Notes under the pieces: model-generated
The model's input: only the letters and a program-made list of their open reading frames with translations
Databases searched by the model: none
What the model was told of the DNA's origin: nothing
Shown: positions 1 through 6,018 of the stretch, piece by piece
Layout of the letters: each line of letters starts with the position of its first letter
Numbering within the stretch: the first letter of the stretch is position 1
DNA from: an uncultured Lachnospiraceae bacterium
Lineage (GTDB): Bacteria > Bacillota > Clostridia > Lachnospirales > Lachnospiraceae
Direction: 5' to 3'
DNA: 43,469 nt
Assembly: GCA_910576895.1 (NCBI GenBank)
Contig: CAJTJZ010000027.1
Coordinates: 1 to 43,469, forward strand
Translations under genes and position numbers: made by a program

Positions 1-55
1 GTTAAGACACCGCCCTTTCACGGCGATAACAGGGGTTCAAATCCCCTTGGAGTCA
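1..55 (+). tRNA. tRNA-Glu (TTC), 5' end outside the window
   Basis: Only the D-arm end, anticodon arm, T arm and 3' acceptor strand are present. The anticodon loop CTTTCAC gives TTC. The T arm is AGGGG/CCCCT around TTCAAAT. The discriminator A is at 55 and no CCA is encoded. It is the first of five tightly spaced tRNA genes, probably one transcript whose promoter lies upstream of the window. Confidence 0.9.
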
Positions 56-61
56 TCATAT

Positions 62-135
62 GGACCTTTAGCTCAGTTGGTTAGAGCAATCGGCTCATAA
101 CCGATCGGTCCTGGGTTCGAGTCCCCGAAGGTCCA
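62..135 (+). tRNA. tRNA with CAT anticodon (Ile2 or elongator Met)
   Basis: Complete cloverleaf with acceptor GGACCTT/AAGGTCC and anticodon loop CTCATAA, so the anticodon is CAT. It is not the initiator, which is separately present at 355-428 with its C1-A72 mismatch. The body resembles tRNA-Ile2, in which the C of CAT is modified to lysidine by TilS. Elongator Met cannot be excluded by eye. Confidence 0.9.
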
Positions 136-139
136 TTTT

Positions 140-212
140 GCCGACATGGCTCAATTGGCAGAGCAGCTGATTTGTAATCAGCAGGTTGAGGGTTCGAGTC
201 CCCCTGTCGGCT
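140..212 (+). tRNA. tRNA-Thr (TGT)
   Basis: Acceptor GCCGACA/TGTCGGC, anticodon stem GCTGA/TCAGC, loop TTTGTAA with anticodon TGT. Discriminator T at 212 and no encoded CCA. Four bases separate it from the preceding tRNA. Confidence 0.93.
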
Positions 213-216
213 TTAT

Positions 217-298
217 GGGTGGATTCCCGAGTGGCCAAAGGGGACAGACTGTAAATCTGCTGGCACCGCCTTCGAAGGTTCGAATCCTTCTCCACCCA
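217..298 (+). tRNA. tRNA-Tyr (GTA)
   Basis: Acceptor GGGTGGA/TCCACCC. Anticodon loop CTGTAAA gives GTA. A long variable arm (about 268-283) marks it as a class II tRNA. Discriminator A at 298. A 10-bp inverted repeat immediately downstream (301-310 with 319-328) may be a processing or termination hairpin. Confidence 0.93.
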
Positions 299-300
299 TT

Positions 301-328
301 TTATTTGATAAGAATAAATATCAAATAA
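301..328 (+). terminator. Inverted repeat between tRNA-Tyr and initiator tRNA
   Basis: Perfect 10-bp arms TTATTTGATA (301-310) and TATCAAATAA (319-328) with an 8-nt loop. There is no following T run. It could be a weak attenuator or a processing signal inside the tRNA transcript. Confidence 0.4.
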
Positions 329-354
329 TTGTATATAATTAAATATTATCGTAT

Positions 355-428
355 CGCGGGGTGGAGCAGTCTGGAAGCTCGTTGGGCTCATAACCCAAAG
401 GTCATCGGTTCAAATCCGGTCCCCGCAA
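355..428 (+). tRNA. tRNA-fMet (initiator, CAT)
   Basis: Starts CGCGGGG and ends CCCCGCA-A, giving the C1-A72 mismatch that identifies bacterial initiator tRNA. The anticodon stem ends in GGG/CCC pairs around loop CTCATAA. It is followed by a rho-independent terminator that closes the tRNA cluster. Confidence 0.95.
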
Positions 429-433
429 TTTAG

Positions 434-468
434 AAAGTCTTAATTTTATTTATTAGGACTTTTTTTAT
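434..468 (+). terminator. Rho-independent terminator of the tRNA cluster
   Basis: Stem AAAGTCTTA paired with TAGGACTTT (one T·G pair), then a T-rich run. It lies a few bases after the initiator tRNA. Confidence 0.75.
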
Positions 469-814
469 TTCTTATATTTATTAAATACAAAAAAATTAAC
501 TTTGATAGGCTGTAAAAGTAGTTAAAAATTTTGTAATATTTTCTGTAATAAATTCTGTAATTTCTGCAAGAAAATTCATGAAAAAATTAGAATTAATTAA
601 TACTTTATGACAAAAACTTATTTGTTAGAATCAGAGAAATATCTTGATTTTTAGCTTAATTTCTGTGAAATATGTATGATCTTTGTTTAATTATTTATTT
701 GACATAATTATGACATAACTTTTCTCTAATATGTTACAAGAATATTACAAAACATTAAGTTGATATTAAAAATTATTGCCTATTGTTTGTAATAATTCAA
801 AAAAAATAAAGAAA
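469..814. other. AT-rich intergenic stretch with no gene seen
   Basis: Very AT-rich and without an ORF preceded by a ribosome binding site. A TTGACA-like hexamer near 701 has no good -10 partner at 17 bp. I see no RNA gene or known riboswitch here. The promoter of the 898 gene must lie here or just downstream. Confidence 0.5.
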
Positions 815-845
815 GATATTAGAAGATTTTATATTATCTAATATC
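815..845 (+). promoter_or_regulatory. Hairpin in the leader of the Lys-rich protein gene
   Basis: Perfect 9-bp inverted repeat GATATTAGA (815-823) with TCTAATATC (837-845), 13-nt loop. It has no T run of terminator type. It lies about 50 bases before the start codon at 898, so it may stabilise or regulate that mRNA. Confidence 0.4.
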
Positions 846-897
846 AAAAAGAAATTTGTAAATTTATTTACAGAATTTCAAAAGAAAGGTAGGAATT

Positions 898-1725
898 ATG
901 AATAGTAAGCAGATTATGTTACTTACGGCAAAAAATTTTGAAAAGAGAGAACAAAGGAAAGAATGGAAAAAGGGAAGAAAAATAACAACATATCTTATGG
1001 TACTTATGATTTCCCTTTTATTTTCTTGTATGTCCGTAGATGGATCTGTGGCTTGTGATGCAAAAGAAAAAACAAAAGTGACAAAAGAAGTCAAGGATTC
1101 TAAAAAGAATAGTAGAAAAAAGAAAGCAGGAAGTAAAAAAGCATCCAAGAAAAAAAATGCAAGAAGAAAAGGATCAAGTAAGAAAAGTTCAAAAAAGAAA
1201 TCAAATAAAAAGAAAAATACAAGAAAAAAGAGAGCAAATAAAAAAGGATCAAAGAAAAAATCAAATAATAAGAAAAACTCTAGAAAGAAAAAATCTTTTA
1301 GGGAAAGATATACAGTTTATGGAACACCAGAAAAAAATTCATTTAAGTCTTATATGTCTTATCGGGCAGTTAGTAGTTCTTCAGCACAGGGAAAATTACA
1401 GGCAAAAGCAAAGACAGATAGTAAGACAGGAATCCGTAAAGTTGATGGAAGATATTGTGTAGCACTTGGTTCTTATTATTGTAGTAAGATAGGAACAAAG
1501 ATTGATCTTGTTATGGAAAATGGAAGTATTGTTAAATGTATCCTTGCGGATCAAAAAGCAAATCGTGATACAGATGCAAAAAATCAAAAAACATCAGATG
1601 GTAGTATTGCAGAATTTTTAGTTGATATGGACGAGTTACCATCTAAAGTAAAAACTATGGGAAATGTTTCTTATGCATCAAAGGAATTAAAAGGGGAAAT
1701 TTCTAAAGTTCGAGTATATGAATAA
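898..1725 (+). CDS. Secreted protein with a long Lys-rich region and C-terminal DPBB-like domain
   Basis: Predicted 275 aa. An AGGTAGG ribosome binding site precedes ATG 898. Residues about 1-30 are charged, 31-48 form one hydrophobic segment (signal peptide or anchor), and about 69-137 are almost only Lys, Ser, Asn, Arg and Gly in loose KKKS/KKKN repeats. The C-terminal ~110 residues (GRYCVALGSYY, then IGTKIDLVMENG, ILADQKANRDTD, DGSIAEFLVD) look like a double-psi beta-barrel domain as in RlpA/3D-type proteins, by impression only. The basic tract would suit binding to anionic cell-wall polymers or DNA on the cell surface. Function unknown; export is inferred from the hydrophobic segment and basic N-terminus. 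Confidence 0.75.
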   Translation: MNSKQIMLLTAKNFEKREQRKEWKKGRKITTYLMVLMISLLFSCMSVDGSVACDAKEKTKVTKEVKDSKKNSRKKKAGSKKASKKKNARRKGSSKKSSKKKSNKKKNTRKKRANKKGSKKKSNNKKNSRKKKSFRERYTVYGTPEKNSFKSYMSYRAVSSSSAQGKLQAKAKTDSKTGIRKVDGRYCVALGSYYCSKIGTKIDLVMENGSIVKCILADQKANRDTDAKNQKTSDGSIAEFLVDMDELPSKVKTMGNVSYASKELKGEISKVRVYE

Positions 1726-1736
1726 AAAAATTATAC

Positions 1737-1765
1737 TTGCAATTTTATTCTCAATGTAGTATAAT
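1737..1765 (+). promoter_or_regulatory. Sigma-A promoter of tRNA-Phe
   Basis: TTGCAA (1737-1742), 17-bp spacer, consensus TATAAT (1760-1765), 53 bp before the tRNA-Phe gene. Confidence 0.8.
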
Positions 1766-1817
1766 CTATATCGTTCGGTAGTCATTAGACTTCTGGATAT
1801 TGTCATATACGACATAT

Positions 1818-1890
1818 GCCCAGATAGCTCAGTCGGTAGAGCAAGGGACTGAAAATCCCTGTGTCGCTGGTTCGATTCCTGCTCTGGGCA
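1818..1890 (+). tRNA. tRNA-Phe (GAA)
   Basis: Acceptor GCCCAGA/TCTGGGC. Anticodon stem AGGGA/TCCCT around loop CTGAAAA gives GAA. Discriminator A at 1890. It is a single-gene unit with its own promoter (1737-1765) and terminator (1892-1935). Confidence 0.95.
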
Positions 1891-1891
1891 T

Positions 1892-1935
1892 AAAGCCGGT
1901 AAATGTTTTTATAGCATTTATCGGCTTTTCTTTAT
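1892..1935 (+). terminator. Rho-independent terminator of tRNA-Phe
   Basis: Stem AAAGCCGGTAAATG with CATTTATCGGCTTT (one G·T), then TTCTTTATTT. Directly follows tRNA-Phe. Confidence 0.85.
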
Positions 1936-2058
1936 TTATAATAATAGATTTGCTGGCAAGACCTACAATTTATTGTTAGAAACAATAGACTGCAAAAGTT
2001 TACAATATGTTTTTTATTATTAAATGATTTTGATTTTTGTGAAAGGTAGGAAAATATT

Positions 2059-2811
2059 ATGGGAGATATTTTGAAAGAAGGATTAAAAAAATTTCAGGCA
2101 TGGGTGGAGGAGAGTAAGCAAATTGTATTTTTTGGAGGAGCAGGAGTATCAACGGAAAGTGGTATTCCAGATTTTCGGAGTGTTGATGGACTTTATAATC
2201 AACAATATGATTATCCACCAGAAACAATTTTAAGCCATAGTTTTTTTGTTAGAAATACAGAAGAATTTTATCGTTTTTATAGAAATAAAATGTTATGTTT
2301 AGATGCACAACCAAATGTTACACATAAAGTTTTGGCAAAATGGGAACAAGAAGGAAAATTAAGTGCAGTTGTTACACAAAATATTGATGGTTTGCATCAA
2401 AAAGCAGGAAGTAAAAAGGTTTGGGAGTTACATGGTACTGTGCATAAAAATTACTGTCAAAAATGCAGAAAATTATTTTCAGCAGAATATATGCTCCATT
2501 CTACTGGCATTCCAAGATGTGATGCTGTGGAACAGGGAAAAACTTGTAATGGAATTATTAAACCTGATGTTGTGTTATATGAAGAAGGATTGGATGATTA
2601 TGTTATGAGCTCTGCTATGAATGCAATTCAAACTGCAGATATGATGATTATTGCAGGAACATCGCTTGCTGTTTATCCAGCAGCAGGGCTTATCCGTTAT
2701 TATTCAGGAAATAAACTAGTTTTAATTAATAAAACAGCAACAGCATATGATAGCAAAGCAGATCTTGTATTACAATGTGGATTGGGACAGATATTCCAGA
2801 ATTTTATTTAG
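2059..2811 (+). CDS. cobB: Sir2-family NAD-dependent protein deacylase (sirtuin)
   Basis: Sirtuins remove acyl groups from lysines using NAD, giving nicotinamide and O-acyl-ADP-ribose. At 250 aa the protein is full length for the bacterial type. Visible motifs are the NAD-binding GAGVSTESGIPDFRS (27-41), TQNIDGLH (106-113), catalytic His125 in LHGTVH, the zinc-binding cysteines C133, C136, C154 and C163, and GTSLAVYPAAG in the Rossmann fold. ATG 2059 follows an AAAGGTAGG site. It is a single-gene unit after tRNA-Phe with a 311-bp gap downstream. It probably links NAD status to protein acylation in the cytoplasm; the target is not inferable. The later nadB-nadC genes concern NAD supply but are 30 kb away. 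Confidence 0.95.
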   Translation: MGDILKEGLKKFQAWVEESKQIVFFGGAGVSTESGIPDFRSVDGLYNQQYDYPPETILSHSFFVRNTEEFYRFYRNKMLCLDAQPNVTHKVLAKWEQEGKLSAVVTQNIDGLHQKAGSKKVWELHGTVHKNYCQKCRKLFSAEYMLHSTGIPRCDAVEQGKTCNGIIKPDVVLYEEGLDDYVMSSAMNAIQTADMMIIAGTSLAVYPAAGLIRYYSGNKLVLINKTATAYDSKADLVLQCGLGQIFQNFI

Positions 2812-2850
2812 TCAATATTATTAAGGAGAAATTATAAAATAAATTATGTA

Positions 2851-2904
2851 TAGTAAATAAGATATATATAATAAATAAGCTATACATAGTAAATAAGCTA
2901 TGTA
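2851..2904. repeat. 18-bp tandem repeat, three imperfect copies
   Basis: Units at 2851-2868, 2869-2886 and 2887-2904 follow the pattern TARTAAATAAGMTATRYA. They lie in the 317-bp non-coding gap between the sirtuin and the sporulation gene. An antisense ORF over them starts at TTG and has no ribosome binding site, so I take the repeat as non-coding. The rest of the gap (to 3128) shows only a near-palindrome at 2984-3004. Confidence 0.7.
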
Positions 2905-2983
2905 TAACAAAGGATTGTTAAGGGCATACTGAATCATAACCTGAAATCTGTAATAAAAGATAAAATCACTTACGATTTCCACC

Positions 2984-3004
2984 GACAGGTACTTTGTATT
3001 TGTC
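2984..3004. repeat. Imperfect 21-bp palindrome containing TACTTTGTA
   Basis: GACA at one end pairs with TGTC at the other, and TAC with GTA around a TTT centre. The core TACTTTGTAT recurs in the larger palindromic array at 28085-28185, so it may be a remnant of the same dispersed repeat. Confidence 0.45.
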
Positions 3005-3128
3005 AAGGTACGTTTTTTTGGTATTTTATAATAATTAGTAAAAAAAGAGATAGGATTTATAATTTTTTACAGAATTTTTCAGGAAATAAGATGGATATTT
3101 TAAAAACATATAGAAATGAGGATTGGGT

Positions 3129-4562
3129 ATGTCAAAAATGCTGTCGCCAGATTTTGATACAAATGTAAATAGAATTAATGAACTTCTGCATATTGATCAA
3201 AGCTTTGATTTAATGTACAGGACTATGAATATTGGAGGAAAAAAAGCCTGCTTTTATTTTGTTGGAGGTATGCTAGACAGCGATATGATGGAAAAACTGA
3301 TGGAGTTTTTTTATTTATTAGAGCCAGAAAAAGAAAAGTTATCAATTAATGAATGGACAAAACACTGTCTTCCATATGGGCAGGTAGAATTTTACCAAAA
3401 TTTAGAGGACTTTTTAAAAAAGCTATTATCAGGAGTTCCTTGTCTTTTAGTAGATGGATATGATAAGATTATTGGAGTTGATTTTCGTACTTATCCGGGA
3501 CGTGGTGTAGAAGAACCAACAAAAGATCGTGTTATGCGTGGTTCTAGGGATGGTTTTGTGGAATCGCTTGTTATGAATATTGCCTTAATTAGAAGAAGGA
3601 TTCGTAGTAGAGAATTAATTAATGAAGCACATACCGTAGGAACAAGTTCAAAAACAGATGTAGTGCTTTGTTATATGAAGGATCGTGTAAATTCACAATT
3701 TTTAGAGAGTATACAAAATAGGATAAAAGACATTAAGATAGATGCTTTAACTATGAATCAAGAAAGCCTTGCAGAATGTTTATATAAAGGAAGTTGGTTA
3801 AATCCATTTCCAAAGTTTAAATATACGGAAAGACCAGATGCAACAGCAGCAGCAATTCTTGAGGGAAATATTGTAATTATGGTTGATAATTCCCCCTCTG
3901 CTATGATATTGCCAAGTTCTATTTTTGATATTATGGAAGAAGCAGATGATTTTTATTTTCCACCATTTACAGGAACATATTTAAAATTTTCTCGCTTTTT
4001 AATTAATCTTTTTGCATGGCTTTTAGCACCAACTTTTTTATTGCTTTTAATGTATCCGCAATGGATACCAGAAGGATTATCTTTTATTATGTTAAAAGAA
4101 CCGCCTCATATTCCTGTGCTTGTGCAGTTTTTAATTTTGGAATTTGCAATTGATGGAATGAAACTGGCATCTTTAAATACACCAAGTATGTTAAGTACAC
4201 CATTAAGTGTTGTAGCAGGTATTGTACTAGGAGATTTTACTGTAAGTTCTGGATGGTTTAGTTCGGAAATTATGTTATATATGGCATTTATTACAATTGC
4301 AAATTATTCTCAGGCTAATTTTGAACTTGGGTATGCTTTGAAGTTTATGAGAATGCTTTGTTTAATTACTACTGGAATTTTTGGTGTTTGGGGATATGTA
4401 GGCGGTGTTGTACTTGTTATTTTCTTAGTTTCGTGGAATAAAACAATTTCTGGAAAAAGCTATCTTTATCCATTAATTCCTTGGAATAAACGGCAGTTTT
4501 TGCATAGATTTTTAAGAGTGAGTTTGCCAACAAGTGAGAAAGGACAAGATTTTGCAAAATAG
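3129..4562 (+). CDS. spoVAF: GerA-family spore protein, SpoVAF-like
   Basis: Predicted 477 aa membrane protein of the GerA family. The start is ATG 3129 with GAGG at 3118-3121 spaced 7; an upstream in-frame TTG (3123) is too close to that site. The N-terminal ~290 residues are a soluble domain with the conserved stretches GVDFRTYPGRG, RGSRDGFVESLV, RRRIRSREL, VGTSSKTDV and MVDNSPSAMILPSS. The C-terminal ~180 residues hold about five membrane helices. The RRRIR and VDNSPS segments resemble SpoVAF, which acts with the SpoVA dipicolinic-acid channel of the spore inner membrane, rather than a nutrient receptor. Unusually no spoVA or gerB/gerC genes are next to it. Family assignment is strong, SpoVAF versus GerAA is moderate. 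Confidence 0.88.
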   Translation: MSKMLSPDFDTNVNRINELLHIDQSFDLMYRTMNIGGKKACFYFVGGMLDSDMMEKLMEFFYLLEPEKEKLSINEWTKHCLPYGQVEFYQNLEDFLKKLLSGVPCLLVDGYDKIIGVDFRTYPGRGVEEPTKDRVMRGSRDGFVESLVMNIALIRRRIRSRELINEAHTVGTSSKTDVVLCYMKDRVNSQFLESIQNRIKDIKIDALTMNQESLAECLYKGSWLNPFPKFKYTERPDATAAAILEGNIVIMVDNSPSAMILPSSIFDIMEEADDFYFPPFTGTYLKFSRFLINLFAWLLAPTFLLLLMYPQWIPEGLSFIMLKEPPHIPVLVQFLILEFAIDGMKLASLNTPSMLSTPLSVVAGIVLGDFTVSSGWFSSEIMLYMAFITIANYSQANFELGYALKFMRMLCLITTGIFGVWGYVGGVVLVIFLVSWNKTISGKSYLYPLIPWNKRQFLHRFLRVSLPTSEKGQDFAK

Positions 4563-4580
4563 ATAGAAATATGCATTACT

Positions 4581-4618
4581 TTATACTAAGCGGTCAGGTT
4601 TTTCGACCGCCAGTATAA
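4581..4618. repeat. Long imperfect palindrome after the sporulation gene
   Basis: TTATACT, two bases, then GCGGTC (stem), an AGGTTTTTC loop, GACCGC and AGTATAA. No T run follows, so it is not a standard terminator, though it may end transcription of the preceding gene. GC-rich stems of this kind recur at 28085-28185 and 37719-37806. Confidence 0.6.
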
Positions 4619-4795
4619 CATAATATTTTCTCTGTATCTTTTATTTTTTTATAATCATAACCTATTATATTCTCTATATTGTTTATTTCTTTTAGTAATG
4701 ATAACATATAATAAAACATTTATTATAAAATTTTCTTGACAATTAAGTAGTTTTTTAACAGCTAGGAAGTAGAAAATTCATTCCTATGGTCTTGA

Positions 4796-4824
4796 TTGAC
4801 AGGAAAATATGTTCATGATATTAT
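4796..4824 (+). promoter_or_regulatory. Sigma-A promoter of the c-di-GMP signalling island
   Basis: TTGACA (4796-4801), 17-bp spacer, TATTAT (4819-4824). It lies 84 bp before the HD-GYP regulator, which is the first gene of a same-strand series with short gaps and no clear terminator up to 13818. The other ~250 bases of the 345-bp gap hold only the palindrome at 4581-4618 and AT-rich sequence. Confidence 0.75.
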
Positions 4825-4907
4825 GTTTGTAAATAGGATAATTTATCAAAAATTATTTTTTATGTTATAAAAATAAAGATAACAATCTTAAGAAAGAGGA
4901 AAACAGT

Positions 4908-5930
4908 ATGGCAGATAGAATACTAGTAATTGATGATGATGAAATGAATTTAAAAATAGCAGAATACATTCTGAAAAAAAAATATGAAGTAATTCTTATG
5001 TCATCAGGGAAGAAGGCATTAGAATTTTTAACAACGGATGTTCCTGATATGATTTTGTTGGATTTACATATGCCAGAACTTGATGGGCTTTCTGTGTTAA
5101 AAGAAATTCAAAAAATGGATTATATGCAAGAGATTCCTATTGTTTTTTTAACAGCAGATAGTGAAAGAGAAACAGAAATTAAAATTTTTAAAGCAGGTGC
5201 TATGGATTATATTCAAAAACCATTTCTTGCAGAAGTGGTACTTCAAAGAATTGGCCGTCTTTTAGAATTATATCATTTACAAAAATTTTTACAACAAGAA
5301 GTAGATAGAAAAACACAAGAACTTAATGAAAGCAATCGTAGAATAAAAAGGCTTTCTACACAAGTAATGATGTCTTTAGCAAGTGCGATTGATGCAAAAG
5401 ATGCATATACAAAAGGACATTCTGTGCGTGTAGCAGAATATTCCTGTGAACTGGCAAGGCGTATGGGAAAAAATTCACAAGAAATTGAGGATATTTATTA
5501 TATTGGATTACTTCATGATATTGGAAAAATTGGCATTCCTACGGCAATTATTAATAAACCGGGAAAATTAACAGAAGAAGAATATGCTGTTATTAAATCA
5601 CATCCTACGATTGGGGCAGAAATTTTAGGAAATATTTCAGAACTTCCAGACATTTCTATTGGTGCTCATTGGCATCATGAACGTTATGATGGACAAGGAT
5701 ATCCTGATGGACTTATAGGACTTCAGATACCAGAAATTGCTAGAATTATTGGGACAGCAGATGCTTATGATGCTATGTCTTCAAGAAGAAGTTATCGAGA
5801 TGTTCTTCCGCAAAATGTAGTTAGAGATGAAATAGCAAAGGGAAAAGGAACACAATTTGATCCTGTAATTGCAAAACATATGTTAGCAATGATAGATGAA
5901 GATAAAGAATATAAATTAAGAGAACAATAA
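4908..5930 (+). CDS. Response regulator with HD-GYP c-di-GMP phosphodiesterase domain
   Basis: Predicted 340 aa, REC plus HD-GYP (RpfG-type). REC occupies about 1-120 with acidic pocket DDDE near residue 10, phospho-acceptor D52 in LLDLHMPELDG, and the T/K signature (FLTADS, QKPF). A coiled segment at about 121-150 leads into HD-GYP: HSVRVAEYS, LLHDIGKIG (H203, D204), HPTIGAEIL, HHERYDGQGYPDG (H256, H257, E258) and ADAYDAMSS. All metal ligands and the GYP triad are present, so it should hydrolyse c-di-GMP. ATG 4908 follows AGAGG. It is first in the cluster; no kinase gene is fused to it, and the hybrid kinases just downstream are its likely phosphodonors. Confidence 0.95.
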   Translation: MADRILVIDDDEMNLKIAEYILKKKYEVILMSSGKKALEFLTTDVPDMILLDLHMPELDGLSVLKEIQKMDYMQEIPIVFLTADSERETEIKIFKAGAMDYIQKPFLAEVVLQRIGRLLELYHLQKFLQQEVDRKTQELNESNRRIKRLSTQVMMSLASAIDAKDAYTKGHSVRVAEYSCELARRMGKNSQEIEDIYYIGLLHDIGKIGIPTAIINKPGKLTEEEYAVIKSHPTIGAEILGNISELPDISIGAHWHHERYDGQGYPDGLIGLQIPEIARIIGTADAYDAMSSRRSYRDVLPQNVVRDEIAKGKGTQFDPVIAKHMLAMIDEDKEYKLREQ

Positions 5931-6018
5931 TATATAAAAAGCAATCATAGAACAAAGCAATAAGTAAAAAAATAAAAGAGGAATAGAAAAGAATCAAAAA
6001 ATGCAAAAGGGGAATGTA

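Noticed and set aside
95..391. ORFs on both strands across the tRNA cluster
   Set aside because: They overlap well-folded tRNA genes and have no ribosome binding site.
2821..3006. Minus-strand 61-codon ORF with AYLLYI repeats
   Set aside because: The start would be TTG without a ribosome binding site; the repeat is explained by the 18-bp tandem DNA repeat.
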